Made by a program: the position numbers and the translations under genes | In this document: positions 51,149 to 60,905 of the stretch, piece by piece | How positions within the stretch are numbered: the first letter of the stretch is position 1 | Layout: each line of letters begins with the position of its first letter | Assembly (NCBI RefSeq): GCF_038443675.1 | Contig: NZ_CP151762.1 | Location: 372,001 to 436,000, forward strand | Reading direction: 5' to 3' | Source: Yoonia sp. G8-12 | GTDB lineage: Bacteria; Pseudomonadota; Alphaproteobacteria; Rhodobacterales; Rhodobacteraceae | DNA length: 64,000 nucleotides | The notes under the pieces: model-generated | Databases searched by the model: none | What the model saw: the letters and a program-made list of their open reading frames with translations, nothing else | What the model was told of the DNA's origin: nothing

Positions 51149-52929
51149 GCCGTACACCCCTTCGCCCATTGGCCCGTATCCTCAAAGCGCGTGCGCGGGG
51201 CGAAAACCCCGACGCGATTGAAGCCGAAAACCGCGCGCGCCGACATGAAGCGATGGCCGACAAGCAACGCCAGCGCGCCGAAGGGCGCCTTCTGGTGCTG
51301 GGTCTGGCATTTTTCTGTGCCTTTGGCGTGATCGGGATGCGCATGGGTACGCTTGCGTCGTCGGTTCCCGAAGAGCCGCGCGCCTCGGCGGTTGGCAATC
51401 CGATCATCGGGCAACGGTCTGATATTGTAGACAGGAACGGGCGTATTCTGGCGACAAACCTGCAAACACATTCGCTCTATGCGCATCCGCGCGATATGAT
51501 TGATCCGGCCAACGCTGCCAAGAAACTGGCCGAGATTTTCCCGGAGCTGGATGAAGCAGAGCTGTTGAAGGATTTCCAAGGGGAGCGTCGTTTCCTGTGG
51601 ATCCGGCGTCAGATCAGCCCTGAACAGATGCAGGCAGTGCATGATATTGGTTCACCGGGTCTTCTCTTTGGCCCGCGCGAAATGCGCCTTTATCCCAACG
51701 GTCCTGTTGCTGCACATATTCTGGGCGGTGCCAGCTATGGCCGTGAAGGTGTGGCCAGCGCCGAAGTCATCGGTGTGGCCGGAGTCGAGCGGCAATTTGA
51801 CAGCTATTTGCGCGATCCGGCGAATGAGGGTGCACCACTGCAATTGTCGCTTGATTTGACGGTGCAGGCAGCCGCCGAGCAGGTATTGGCCGGTGGCATG
51901 TCGATCATGAATGCCAAAGGGGCCGCTTCGGTGTTGATGGATATTCACACCGGCGAGATTGTTTCGATGGTCTCATTGCCCGATTTTGACCCCAACAACC
52001 GCCCGCGTGTCCTGACGACGGGCGATCAATCGGATAGCCCGCTGTTTAACCGTGCGGTGCAGGGCGTTTATGAACTCGGGTCGGTGTTCAAGATTTTCAC
52101 GACCGCACAGGCGATGGACCTTGGCCTCGTGAACGCCAACACGATGATCGACACGCAAGGCCCGCTGACATGGGGCCGGTTCCGTATTCGGGATTTCCAC
52201 GATTATGGCCCAGAACTCAGCACCACAGATGTGATCGTCGAAAGCTCCAACATCGGCACTGCGCGCATCGCGATGCAGATCGGCGCAGAGCGTCAGCGCG
52301 CTTTCCTGGGGTCTCTTGGTTTTCTGGAACCAACGCCGCTCGAAATGGTCGAGGCTCCGACTGGCAGGCCGCTGCTGCCGCCAAACTGGTCCGAGATTTC
52401 CACGATGACCATTTCCTATGGCCACGGTCTTTCTTCTTCGCCGGTCCATTTGGCGGCGGGCTATGCGTCGCTTTTGAATGGCGGTACGCGGGTGACGCCC
52501 ACATTGCTACGCCAGACCACGACGGAACAAGGACCGCGCGTGGTGTCTGAGGCCGTCAGTGCGGCGTCGCGCAGCATGCTGCGACAGGTGGTTTCACGCG
52601 GCACCGCTTCCTTTGGTGACGTGCCGGGCTATGAGGTTGGCGGTAAGACGGGCACGGCAGACAAACCACGGGCTGCGGGTGGCGGATACTATGATGACAA
52701 GGTGATTTCGACCTTTGCGTCGATCTTTCCCGCCAATGATCCGCAATACGTGCTGATTGTGACGCTTGACGAACCATCCGAGAATTCGGGCGCAGAGCCG
52801 CGCCGGACTGCGGGTTGGACGGCTGTGCCGATTGCGGCAGAAATGATCCGCCGGACAGCGCCACTATTGGGGCTGCGACCACAAGTGGACAGGCCTCAGC
52901 AGGTCGGTGTAACACTGACCTCAAATTGA
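51145..52929 (+). CDS. ftsI: Septal peptidoglycan transpeptidase FtsI (PBP3)
   Basis: A 594-aa class B penicillin-binding protein with one N-terminal membrane helix (about 51-71, LLVLGLAFFCAFGVIGMRMG) and a periplasmic dimerisation domain starting QRSDIVDRNGRILATNL. The transpeptidase motifs are S313-x-x-K316 (SVFK), S367-S-N369 and K501-T-G503. The start is GTG at 51145, coupled to the ftsL stop. It crosslinks septal peptidoglycan and needs FtsW. It is the target of beta-lactams. Confidence 0.96.
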   Translation: MSRTPLRPLARILKARARGENPDAIEAENRARRHEAMADKQRQRAEGRLLVLGLAFFCAFGVIGMRMGTLASSVPEEPRASAVGNPIIGQRSDIVDRNGRILATNLQTHSLYAHPRDMIDPANAAKKLAEIFPELDEAELLKDFQGERRFLWIRRQISPEQMQAVHDIGSPGLLFGPREMRLYPNGPVAAHILGGASYGREGVASAEVIGVAGVERQFDSYLRDPANEGAPLQLSLDLTVQAAAEQVLAGGMSIMNAKGAASVLMDIHTGEIVSMVSLPDFDPNNRPRVLTTGDQSDSPLFNRAVQGVYELGSVFKIFTTAQAMDLGLVNANTMIDTQGPLTWGRFRIRDFHDYGPELSTTDVIVESSNIGTARIAMQIGAERQRAFLGSLGFLEPTPLEMVEAPTGRPLLPPNWSEISTMTISYGHGLSSSPVHLAAGYASLLNGGTRVTPTLLRQTTTEQGPRVVSEAVSAASRSMLRQVVSRGTASFGDVPGYEVGGKTGTADKPRAAGGGYYDDKVISTFASIFPANDPQYVLIVTLDEPSENSGAEPRRTAGWTAVPIAAEMIRRTAPLLGLRPQVDRPQQVGVTLTSN

Positions 52930-52942
52930 TCGAGGGCAGGCA

Positions 52943-54430
52943 ATGAAATCACTGGCGCAACTTGGGCTGACAGCACGCGGCGGCGCTGAGGCGCAAATCA
53001 CGGGGCTGGCCGTTGATAGCCGCGAGGTGAAGCCGGGATATTTGTTTGCGGCCCTGCCGGGTGCCCGTGTTCATGGCGGCGAATTTATCCAGTATGCGTT
53101 GCGGATGAAGGCCGGTGCGATCCTGACCGATGCAAAAGGCGCTGAAATCGCGGCGAAAGAACTGGCCGCATCGGATGCCGCTTTGATCGTGGCACAAGAC
53201 CCGCGTCAGGCATTGGCGCAAACGGCGTCGCTTTGGTTCGGCGCACATCCCGCAACCGTCGTGGCGGTCACCGGTACCAATGGCAAGACATCTGTCACCA
53301 CCTTTTGTCGTCAAATCTGGGAAGAACTGGATCTGCCAGGCGTGAACCTTGGCACCACCGGTGTTGAGGGCGCGTGGAACTACCCGCTCAAACACACCAC
53401 GCCTGAACCCATCACGCTGCACCGCGTTCTGGCCGAAGCTGCGCAAAACGGGATCACCCATGTCGCGATGGAGGCATCCTCGCACGGGTTGGATCAACGC
53501 AGGCTGGATGGGGTGATTTTGGCCGCCGCCGGCTTTTCGAATTTCAGTCAGGATCATCTGGATTATCACGAAACGTTTGAGGCCTATTTTGCGGCCAAGA
53601 TGGGCCTTTTTGAGCGCGTGCTGTCCGATGACGGGGTCGCGGTGATCAATCTGGACGATCCCAAGGGGTCTGAGGTCGCGGCGATCTGTACTGCCCGCGG
53701 GCAAGAAATAATTGGCGTTGGTCGCCACACGGATGCGCGCTTGCGCCTGACCGGACAGCGCTTTGATGCCACAGGGCAGGATCTCTTGTTTGAATGGCAG
53801 GGCCGCGCGCGCCAGACGCGGCTGGACCTGATCGGCGGTTTTCAGGCCGAGAATGTCTTGCTGGCGGCTGCTTTGGTCACCGCGGCCGGTGCCGATCCGG
53901 TGGATGTATTCGATACCCTGCAATACCTGACAACCGTGCGTGGCCGGATGGAGCTTGCGGCGACGCGCGCAAGCGGCGCGGCTGTGTTTGTGGATTATGC
54001 CCATACACCTGATGCTGTTCAAACTGCGCTGAAGGCGATGCGCCCGCATGTGATGGGCCGGATTATCGTGATTGTCGGCGCTGGTGGTGATCGTGATGCG
54101 GGCAAGCGCCCTTTGATGGGGGCCGCTGCGGCGCAAAACGCGGATATTGTGATTGTCACCGATGATAACCCCCGTTCCGAAGACCCCGCTGCGATCCGCG
54201 CCGCCGTGATGGCAGGTGCTCTAGGCGCAGGCGGCACTGACAGCATTACCGAGGTGGGCGACCGCGCCGAGGCGATCTTGCGCGGCATTGATATGCTGGG
54301 CGCAGGCGATGCTTTGCTGATTGCGGGCAAGGGGCACGAGACCGGCCAGACCGTGGGGGACACCGTGCTGCCCTTTGATGATGTCGAACAGGCCAGCGTC
54401 GCTGTCGCAGCCCTTGAGGGCTGGTTATGA
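52943..54430 (+). CDS. murE: UDP-MurNAc-tripeptide synthetase
   Basis: A 495-aa Mur ligase adding the third amino acid (meso-diaminopimelate in Gram-negatives) to UDP-MurNAc-dipeptide. The ATP loop TGTNGKTSVTTF is at about 110-121. MEASSHGLDQRRLDG, NFSQDHLDYH, VDYAHTPDAV and the DNPRSEDP motif, which marks meso-Dap specificity, are all present. GAGG lies before the ATG. The stop overlaps murF. Confidence 0.97.
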   Translation: MKSLAQLGLTARGGAEAQITGLAVDSREVKPGYLFAALPGARVHGGEFIQYALRMKAGAILTDAKGAEIAAKELAASDAALIVAQDPRQALAQTASLWFGAHPATVVAVTGTNGKTSVTTFCRQIWEELDLPGVNLGTTGVEGAWNYPLKHTTPEPITLHRVLAEAAQNGITHVAMEASSHGLDQRRLDGVILAAAGFSNFSQDHLDYHETFEAYFAAKMGLFERVLSDDGVAVINLDDPKGSEVAAICTARGQEIIGVGRHTDARLRLTGQRFDATGQDLLFEWQGRARQTRLDLIGGFQAENVLLAAALVTAAGADPVDVFDTLQYLTTVRGRMELAATRASGAAVFVDYAHTPDAVQTALKAMRPHVMGRIIVIVGAGGDRDAGKRPLMGAAAAQNADIVIVTDDNPRSEDPAAIRAAVMAGALGAGGTDSITEVGDRAEAILRGIDMLGAGDALLIAGKGHETGQTVGDTVLPFDDVEQASVAVAALEGWL

Positions 54431-55851
54431 GCGCGCTTTGGACCGCAGCCGACGCGGTCGCAGCAACCGGTGGCACCGCGACCCAAGACTGGGCAGCGCA
54501 GGGTGTCTCGATTGATACGCGGACCTTACAGCCTGGCGATCTCTTTGTTGCGCTGACAGATGTGCGCGACGGCCATGATTTTGTCGCGCAAGCCTTGGAA
54601 AAAGGGGCTGCGGCGGCCTTGGTCACGCATGTCCCCGAGGGTGTGGCACCCGATGCACCGCTCTTGATCGTGGCGGACGTGCTGGAGGCCTTGGGCGCCA
54701 TGGGCCGTGCGGCCCGTGTGCGGACAAAAGCGAAAGTTGCGGCAATCACAGGCTCGGTTGGCAAGACATCGACGAAAGAAATGCTGCGTGCGGTGCTGGA
54801 ACGGCAAGGCAAATGCCATGCGGCGGAAGCATCCTATAACAACCATTGGGGCGTGCCTTTGACCTTGGCGCGGATGCCCGCCGATACCGATTATGCCGTG
54901 ATCGAGATCGGGATGAGCAACCCCGGTGAAATCACGCCGCTGTCGCAAATGGCACAGCCCGATGTGGCGATGGTCACAACGGTCGCTGCGGCGCATCTGG
55001 CGTCTTTTGACAACCTTGCTGGCATTGCTGCTGAAAAGGCCTGCATCATGGACGGGTTAAAGGCAGGCGGCATAGCGGTGCTGAATGCTGATATCGAAAC
55101 TAGCCAGATCTTGCAGGATCACGCCAGGACGTTGGGGGTAACGCAGGTTTTGTTTGGCGAAGAAGGCCCCGATTGGGTGGTCAAGGACGTGCGCATCAAG
55201 GGCGATGTGACTGTGATTGGCGCTTCAGGTGGCGGCGAGGACTATCTTTTCAAGCTTTCCGTTCCGGGGCGTCACTTTGCGATGAACGCGGTGGGCGTGC
55301 TTGCTGTTGCACAGGCTCTTGGCGCAGACCCTCTTGCAGCTTCGCTTGATATCGCCGCTTGGGTACCGCCAGCAGGGCGGGGCACACGAGAAGTGATTGT
55401 GACGGACATGGCCAATGACGGCGAGAGCCTAGAATTGCTGGATGATGCGTTCAATGCAAACCCCACATCGCTGACGGCGTCGCTCGAAGTGCTTGCGGCG
55501 TCTTCGCCTGCTGACAACGTGGGGCGGATTATCAAAGGGCGGCGCGTCGCTATCCTGGGCGATATGCTGGAATTGGGTACGTCCGAGATCGCGATGCATC
55601 GCGAGATGGTGAAAAATATGCACCTTCAAAAACTTGACCTGATCCATTGTGCTGGCCCCTTGATGCGGCACCTGTGGGAGGCGCTACCGGAAAAACAGCG
55701 TGGGCAATGGGCGCAAACGGCGGCAGAGCTTGTTCCGCAGGTTTCGCGCCTTGTGGACGCCGGCGATGTTGTGCTGGTCAAAGGCTCAAAGGGCAGCAAA
55801 GTCAGCCTGATTGTTGACGCCATCCGAAAACTGGGGCATCGCCGCGTGTAA
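54427..55851 (+). CDS. murF: UDP-MurNAc-tripeptide--D-Ala-D-Ala ligase
   Basis: A 474-aa Mur ligase that completes the pentapeptide. The ATP loop ITGSVGKTSTKEML is at about 108-121, followed by YNNHWGVPLTLARMP, EIGMSNPGEI and DAFNANPTSLTASLEVL. It starts four bases before the murE stop. It ends with LVDAGDVVLVKGSKGSKVSLIV. Length matches the family. Confidence 0.97.
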   Translation: MSALWTAADAVAATGGTATQDWAAQGVSIDTRTLQPGDLFVALTDVRDGHDFVAQALEKGAAAALVTHVPEGVAPDAPLLIVADVLEALGAMGRAARVRTKAKVAAITGSVGKTSTKEMLRAVLERQGKCHAAEASYNNHWGVPLTLARMPADTDYAVIEIGMSNPGEITPLSQMAQPDVAMVTTVAAAHLASFDNLAGIAAEKACIMDGLKAGGIAVLNADIETSQILQDHARTLGVTQVLFGEEGPDWVVKDVRIKGDVTVIGASGGGEDYLFKLSVPGRHFAMNAVGVLAVAQALGADPLAASLDIAAWVPPAGRGTREVIVTDMANDGESLELLDDAFNANPTSLTASLEVLAASSPADNVGRIIKGRRVAILGDMLELGTSEIAMHREMVKNMHLQKLDLIHCAGPLMRHLWEALPEKQRGQWAQTAAELVPQVSRLVDAGDVVLVKGSKGSKVSLIVDAIRKLGHRRV

Positions 55852-55869
55852 CAAGATTAAGGTATCAAA

Positions 55870-56952
55870 ATGCTCTACTGGCTTACGGCACTTTCTGACG
55901 GCGGCGATTTTTTCAACCTGTTCCGCTATATTACATTCCGTGCAGGTGGGGCGTTTATGACGGCGCTACTGTTTGGTTTTATCTTTGGGCCACCCTTGAT
56001 CAACGTGCTGCGGCGCAAACAGGGCAAAGGCCAACCGATCCGTGATGATGGCCCCGAAGGGCATTTTGCCAAAGCAGGCACGCCCACAATGGGTGGTTTG
56101 CTTATTGTGGGCGCGCTGACGTTTTCGACCTTGCTTTGGGCGCGGCTGGATAATCCCTTTGTGTGGATGGTGCTTTTCGTCACGCTGTCTTTTGCTGCGA
56201 TCGGTTTTGCTGATGACTATGCGAAGGTGTCCAAGCAGAACACCTCGGGTGTTTCAGGCAAGGTACGGATTTTGCTTGGCATTTTGATTGCAGGTATCGC
56301 GGGATACTGGGCAGCGGCCTATCATCCCGATGATCTAACCAATCAACTGGCGCTGCCGATCTTCAAAGATACGCTGATCAATCTGGGCATTTTGTTTATC
56401 CCCTTCGCGATCATCGTGATTGTCGGCGCGGCCAATGCTGTGAACCTGACAGACGGGCTTGATGGTCTGGCGATCATGCCTGTGATGATCGCGGCGGGGA
56501 CATTCGGGGTGATTGCCTACGCCGTGGGTCGGACCGACTTTACCGAATATCTGGACGTGCACTACGTGCCGCAAACAGGTGAAATCCTGATCTTTACCAT
56601 GGGGTTGATCGGGGGCGGTTTGGGCTTTTTGTGGTATAATGCGCCACCGGCGGCTGTCTTTATGGGCGACACTGGCTCGCTCGCCTTGGGCGGTGCGCTG
56701 GGTGCAATCGCTGTGGCCACCAAGCACGAGATTGTGCTGGCCATCGTCGGCGGCCTGTTCGTGGTCGAGGCCCTCTCGGTCATCATTCAGGTGCTTTACT
56801 TCAAACGCACCGGAAAGCGCGTGTTTCTGATGGCCCCGATCCATCACCATTATGAGAAAAAGGGCTGGGCCGAGCCGCAGATCGTGATCCGGTTCTGGAT
56901 TATCTCGCTGATCCTCGCGATGATCGGCCTTGCGACGCTGAAAGTGCGCTAA
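55870..56952 (+). CDS. mraY: Phospho-N-acetylmuramoyl-pentapeptide transferase
   Basis: A 360-aa polytopic membrane enzyme (about ten helices) that links MurNAc-pentapeptide to undecaprenyl phosphate, giving lipid I. Signature motifs are DGPEGHFAKAGTPTMGGL, FADDYAKV (the Asp pair), NAVNLTDGLDGLAIMP and FMGDTGSLALGGALG, and the histidine loop MAPIHHHYEKKGW. AAGG lies nine bases before the ATG. The stop overlaps the murD start (TAATG). Confidence 0.97.
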   Translation: MLYWLTALSDGGDFFNLFRYITFRAGGAFMTALLFGFIFGPPLINVLRRKQGKGQPIRDDGPEGHFAKAGTPTMGGLLIVGALTFSTLLWARLDNPFVWMVLFVTLSFAAIGFADDYAKVSKQNTSGVSGKVRILLGILIAGIAGYWAAAYHPDDLTNQLALPIFKDTLINLGILFIPFAIIVIVGAANAVNLTDGLDGLAIMPVMIAAGTFGVIAYAVGRTDFTEYLDVHYVPQTGEILIFTMGLIGGGLGFLWYNAPPAAVFMGDTGSLALGGALGAIAVATKHEIVLAIVGGLFVVEALSVIIQVLYFKRTGKRVFLMAPIHHHYEKKGWAEPQIVIRFWIISLILAMIGLATLKVR

Positions 56953-58352
56953 TGATACCTGTTCAGGGATATGCGGGACAAACCGTCGCCGTGCTGGGGC
57001 TGGGCCGATCAGGGCGGGCGACGGCGGCGGCATTGCAGGAAGGCGGCGCGCATCCGGTCGTCTGGGATGACAGCGCAGTGGCCCGCGACGCGGCGCATGA
57101 CGCCGGTTTTGATGTGCGTGACCTGACAAAGCCTGGTGCCTTTACGGGCGTTGCCCTTTTGGTTGTCAGCCCCGGTATCCCGCATCTCTATCCCGCACCA
57201 AACCCTGTGATCGCGGCAGCATGGGATGCAGAGGTGCCTGTCGATAACGACATCGGCCTGTTCTTTCGGTCATTCGCGACCGACGATTGGGAGAGTTTCG
57301 ACACGATGCCGCGTGTCATTGCCGTAACAGGATCGAACGGAAAATCGACGACGGCGGCGTTGATCCATCATATTCTGGTCGAGAACGGACGCCCCGCGCA
57401 GCTGGCAGGCAATATCGGGCGTGGTGTTTTGGATATCGAACCTGCCCATGACGGCGAAGTCGTTGTGCTGGAACTGTCCTCATACCAAACCGACCTTGCG
57501 CGCCATATCACGCCCGATGTGGCCGTGTTTACCAACCTCAGCCCTGACCATCTGGACCGCCATGCCGGACTTGGCGGGTATTTTGCCGCCAAGCGCCGCC
57601 TTTTTGCCGAAGGTGGCCCAGACCGTGCCATTATCGGTGTGGATGAGGCAGAGGGGCGCTACATGGCCAACCAGCTCAGCGAAGGGCCGGGGGATGATCG
57701 GGTGATCCGGATATCATCCGGTCAGAAGCTGGCGGGCGAAGGCTGGAACGTGTTTGCGCGCAAAGGGTTCTTGGCCGAACATCGCAAGGGGCGGCAGGTC
57801 GGGTCGATTGATCTGCGTGCGATTGGTGGTTTGCCGGGGGCACATAACCATCAAAACGCTTGCGCGGCCTATGCGGCATGCCGGACTTTGGGATTGGGAC
57901 CCAAGGGGATCGAGGCCGCGATGCAAAGCTATCCGGGATTGCCGCATCGCAGTCAGGTGGTGGCGGTGCGCGATGGCGTCAGTTTCGTGAATGATAGCAA
58001 GGCCACCAACGTCGATAGCGCCGCCAAAGCGCTCGCGGCATTTCCCAAGATCCGCTGGATTTGTGGGGGTTTGCAAAAAGAAGGTGGGCTTGACGGGCTC
58101 TTGCCGCATCTGGGCCACGTAAGCAAAGCCTATGTGATCGGGCGTGAAGCCGCGGATTTCGCCCGTCAGTTAACCGGTGCAGAAACAGAGGTTTGCAGCA
58201 CCATGGCGATAGCGGTTGCAAAGGCTGTGGCCGAGGCGGAAGCGGGCGAGGTGGTACTTTTGGCACCGGCGGCGGCGTCTTTTGATCAATATGACAGCTT
58301 TGAGCGACGTGGTGAGGATTTCATTCGGTGTGTGATGGATGCGATTGGGTAA
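56952..58352 (+). CDS. murD: UDP-MurNAc-L-Ala--D-Glu ligase
   Basis: A 466-aa Mur ligase that adds D-glutamate. The N-terminal Rossmann domain has TVAVLGLGRSGRATAAAL; the ATP loop is VTGSNGKSTTAALI (about 120-133), followed by ELSSYQ, NLSPDHLDRH and FVNDSKATN. Normal length. It is followed on the opposite strand by an oxidoreductase gene instead of ftsW directly. Confidence 0.97.
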   Translation: MIPVQGYAGQTVAVLGLGRSGRATAAALQEGGAHPVVWDDSAVARDAAHDAGFDVRDLTKPGAFTGVALLVVSPGIPHLYPAPNPVIAAAWDAEVPVDNDIGLFFRSFATDDWESFDTMPRVIAVTGSNGKSTTAALIHHILVENGRPAQLAGNIGRGVLDIEPAHDGEVVVLELSSYQTDLARHITPDVAVFTNLSPDHLDRHAGLGGYFAAKRRLFAEGGPDRAIIGVDEAEGRYMANQLSEGPGDDRVIRISSGQKLAGEGWNVFARKGFLAEHRKGRQVGSIDLRAIGGLPGAHNHQNACAAYAACRTLGLGPKGIEAAMQSYPGLPHRSQVVAVRDGVSFVNDSKATNVDSAAKALAAFPKIRWICGGLQKEGGLDGLLPHLGHVSKAYVIGREAADFARQLTGAETEVCSTMAIAVAKAVAEAEAGEVVLLAPAAASFDQYDSFERRGEDFIRCVMDAIG

Positions 58353-58370
58353 GGTGGAATGAAATCCACC

Positions 58371-59549
58371 TTACGGTTTGGCAATCGCTTGCCCGGCCGC
58401 CCACCCCGAGGACCACGCCCACTGAAAGTTATAGCCGCCCAGCCAGCCGGTGACATCCACGCATTCGCCGATGAAATAAAGCCCTGGGACTGATTTTGCG
58501 GCCATGGTTTTGGAAGACAGCGCGTCGGTATCAACGCCGCCCAAGGTCACTTCTGCCGTGCGGTAGCCCTCTGACCCGGCAGGTGTCAGGGTCCAGTCGG
58601 CCAGTCTCTCGCAAAGTGCATTCAGCTTTGCATCACTTTGATCGGCGATATTTCCCTCTAACGCCAGTTCGCCCTTGAGGTGATCCACAAGTCGGGCAGG
58701 CAGGTGTTGCGCCAGTACAGTGGTCAGCGCTTTGCGCCCGTCGCTATGGCGATGGCTTTGCAGTCCCGCCAGAAGATCGCCTTTGGGGATCAGGTTCACG
58801 CTGATCGTCTCGCCTTCGTGCCAATAGGATGAGGCTTGCAACACCGCAGGACCCGACAGGCCGCGATGGGTGAAAAGGATCGCTTCGTCAAAGCTGGTGT
58901 GATTTGCCGACACCCGCGCAGGCGTTGCGACACCGGCGAGGGGTTTGAATTTGTCGTCAGAGAAGGTCAGCGGCACAAGACCCGGTCGCGGATCGATGAC
59001 AGGCAGATCAAATTGTGCAGCAATCTGATAACCAAGCCCTGTTGCACCCATTTTCGGGATCGACTTGCCGCCGCAGGCCACCACAAGATTGCGCGCAGTG
59101 ACAGTTTGCGTGCGCCCGTCACGTGTCAAGGCGACCGTAAAGGCGTTGCCATCGTGGCTGATTTCACCCACCGAAGTCTGCAGCCAGAGTTGCGCGCCTG
59201 CCTTGTCCATTTCCGTGCGCAACATGGCGATGATATCTTTGGCGCTGTTGTCGCAGAACAACTGCCCTAGCGTTTTTTCATGCCATGGAATGCGGTATTG
59301 GTCGACGAGTGCAATGAAATCCCACTGCGTATAGCGTCCAAGGGCGGATTTGCAGAAGTGTTTGTTCTGACTGATGAAGTTCTGCGGGCTGGCGTAGAGA
59401 TTCGTGAAATTGCACCGTCCGCCGCCCGAGATCCGGATCTTTTCACCGGCCGCTTTAGCATGATCGACAACGAGCACGCCGGGCCCTGCGTGGGCCGCGC
59501 ACATCATGCCTGCAGCACCTGCGCCGATGATCAGAGTTTCTACCTTCAT
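58371..59549 (-). CDS. HI0933/BaiN-family FAD-dependent oxidoreductase inserted in the dcw cluster
   Basis: A 392-aa flavoprotein. The N-terminal FAD loop is ETLIIGAGAAGMMCAAHAG (about 4-22) and the signature GEKIRISGGGRCNFTN (about 34-49) is diagnostic for the HI0933-like family. VVACGGKSIPKMGATGLGY and the C-terminal GLYFIGECVDVTGWLGGYNFQWAWSSGWAAG follow. The start MKVETL at 59549 is chosen by homology. It is on the minus strand between murD and ftsW, so it splits the usual murD-ftsW order. Function in bacteria is mostly unknown; some relatives reduce bile-acid intermediates. Confidence 0.92.
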   Translation of the reverse strand: MKVETLIIGAGAAGMMCAAHAGPGVLVVDHAKAAGEKIRISGGGRCNFTNLYASPQNFISQNKHFCKSALGRYTQWDFIALVDQYRIPWHEKTLGQLFCDNSAKDIIAMLRTEMDKAGAQLWLQTSVGEISHDGNAFTVALTRDGRTQTVTARNLVVACGGKSIPKMGATGLGYQIAAQFDLPVIDPRPGLVPLTFSDDKFKPLAGVATPARVSANHTSFDEAILFTHRGLSGPAVLQASSYWHEGETISVNLIPKGDLLAGLQSHRHSDGRKALTTVLAQHLPARLVDHLKGELALEGNIADQSDAKLNALCERLADWTLTPAGSEGYRTAEVTLGGVDTDALSSKTMAAKSVPGLYFIGECVDVTGWLGGYNFQWAWSSGWAAGQAIAKP

Positions 59550-59579
59550 AGCGGCCCATATGGCGCAAGCGCTGCGGGA

Positions 59580-59638
59580 GATCAAATTCAGAAAATTTGA
59601 TCATGCCTCCGGCGGAAGCTTGATGGGACATGGAAAGT
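59580..59638 (+). repeat. Hairpin plus third copy of the dispersed 33-bp repeat
   Basis: A 9-bp inverted repeat GATCAAATT-cagaa-AATTTGATC (59580-59602) is followed three bases later by a 33-bp sequence (59606-59638, starting CCTCCGGCGGAAGCTTGAT) that matches the terminal repeats of the 1778-1990 element at 29 of 33 bases (against the 1958-1990 copy). It lies in the divergent gap between the oxidoreductase and ftsW. As I recall, CCTCCGGCGG-type elements next to hairpins are common in Rhodobacteraceae intergenic regions. Confidence 0.6.
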
Positions 59639-59735
59639 GGCAGGGGGCGGTTTTTCAGTGGAATCGTGGTCAATTGACGGTTAAGGTGAAAGCAGACCCG
59701 GCAAACGGGCGATGTAGGCAAATGAGCGGTGATCC

Positions 59736-60905
59736 ATGACGGAAATGGTCTATGGGACGGTCCCGGTGCAATCCGGCGACCCGGTTCTGCCCCGGTGGTG
59801 GCGGACGATTGATAAATGGACAATGTCCTGCATCCTGGTCCTGTTCGGGATCGGGTTGTTGTTGGGTCTCGCCTCATCGCCGCCTTTGGCTGACCGAAAC
59901 GGGCTTGAGCCTTTTCACTACGTCACGCGACAGGCCATTTTTGGCGGGATGGCGATGATCGTGATGTTTGTCGTGTCGATGATGTCGCCCACACTGGTGC
60001 GGCGTCTGGCGGTGTTGGGGTTTCTTTGCGCCTTTGTGGCCTTGGCCTTTCTGCCGGTCTTCGGCACAGACTTCGGCAAGGGCGCTACACGGTGGTATTC
60101 ACTGGGCTTTGCCTCGGTGCAGCCGTCCGAGTTTCTCAAGCCCGGTTTCGTTGTCATGGCCGCATGGCTTTTGGCGGCGTCCCAGCAATTGGGTGGCCCG
60201 CCCGGTAAGGCCTATTCTTTTGTGCTGACGATCATGATTGTTCTGATGTTGGCGCTCCAACCCGACTTCGGTCAGGCCGCTTTGATCCTCTTTGCCTGGG
60301 GCGTGATGTATTTTGTGGCCGGTGCGTCAATGTTTTTGCTGATCCTGCTGGCCGGTCTGGTGGTGTTTGGTGGAACCATCGCCTATTCCTATTCCGAGCA
60401 TTTTGCGCGCCGGATTGACGGGTTCCTGTCGCCTGATCTCGATCCGAATACCCAGCTGGGCTATGCCACAAATGCGATCCGTGAAGGTGGTTTTTTCGGC
60501 GTGGGCGTGGGTGAGGGGCAAGTCAAATGGTCGCTGCCTGATGCCCATACCGATTTCATTATCGCGGTCGCTGCCGAGGAATACGGGCTGATTTGCGTCT
60601 TGGTGATTATTGCCCTTTATGCCGTGATTGTGGTGCGCTCTTTGCTGCGTTTGATGAAAGAGCGCGATGTTTTCATTCGGCTTGCGGGTACGGGTTTGGT
60701 TTGCATCTTCGGGGTGCAGGCGATGATTAATATGGGCGTTGCCGTTCGTCTGTTGCCGGCCAAGGGGATGACCTTGCCTTTCGTCTCTTATGGCGGCTCG
60801 TCCCTGATCGCGGGCGGCATCGCTGTTGGCATGCTTTTGGCGTTTACCCGTAGCAGAGCGCAAGGCGAGATGGCTGATATTCTGATGCGCAGGGCGAACC
60901 GCTGA
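59736..60905 (+). CDS. ftsW: Lipid II polymerase / septal SEDS protein FtsW
   Basis: A 389-aa polytopic membrane protein of the SEDS family, about ten helices, with a cytoplasmic N-terminal leader (about 1-28). Landmarks are the SEDS motif GATRWYSLGFASVQPSEFLKPGFV (about 109-132), AHTDFIIAVAAEEYGL with the catalytic aspartate region, and GMTLPFVSYGGSSLI. It polymerises septal glycan together with FtsI. It restarts the dcw order after the inserted oxidoreductase and so probably has its own promoter in 59550-59735. It overlaps murG (TGATG). Confidence 0.96.
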   Translation: MTEMVYGTVPVQSGDPVLPRWWRTIDKWTMSCILVLFGIGLLLGLASSPPLADRNGLEPFHYVTRQAIFGGMAMIVMFVVSMMSPTLVRRLAVLGFLCAFVALAFLPVFGTDFGKGATRWYSLGFASVQPSEFLKPGFVVMAAWLLAASQQLGGPPGKAYSFVLTIMIVLMLALQPDFGQAALILFAWGVMYFVAGASMFLLILLAGLVVFGGTIAYSYSEHFARRIDGFLSPDLDPNTQLGYATNAIREGGFFGVGVGEGQVKWSLPDAHTDFIIAVAAEEYGLICVLVIIALYAVIVVRSLLRLMKERDVFIRLAGTGLVCIFGVQAMINMGVAVRLLPAKGMTLPFVSYGGSSLIAGGIAVGMLLAFTRSRAQGEMADILMRRANR

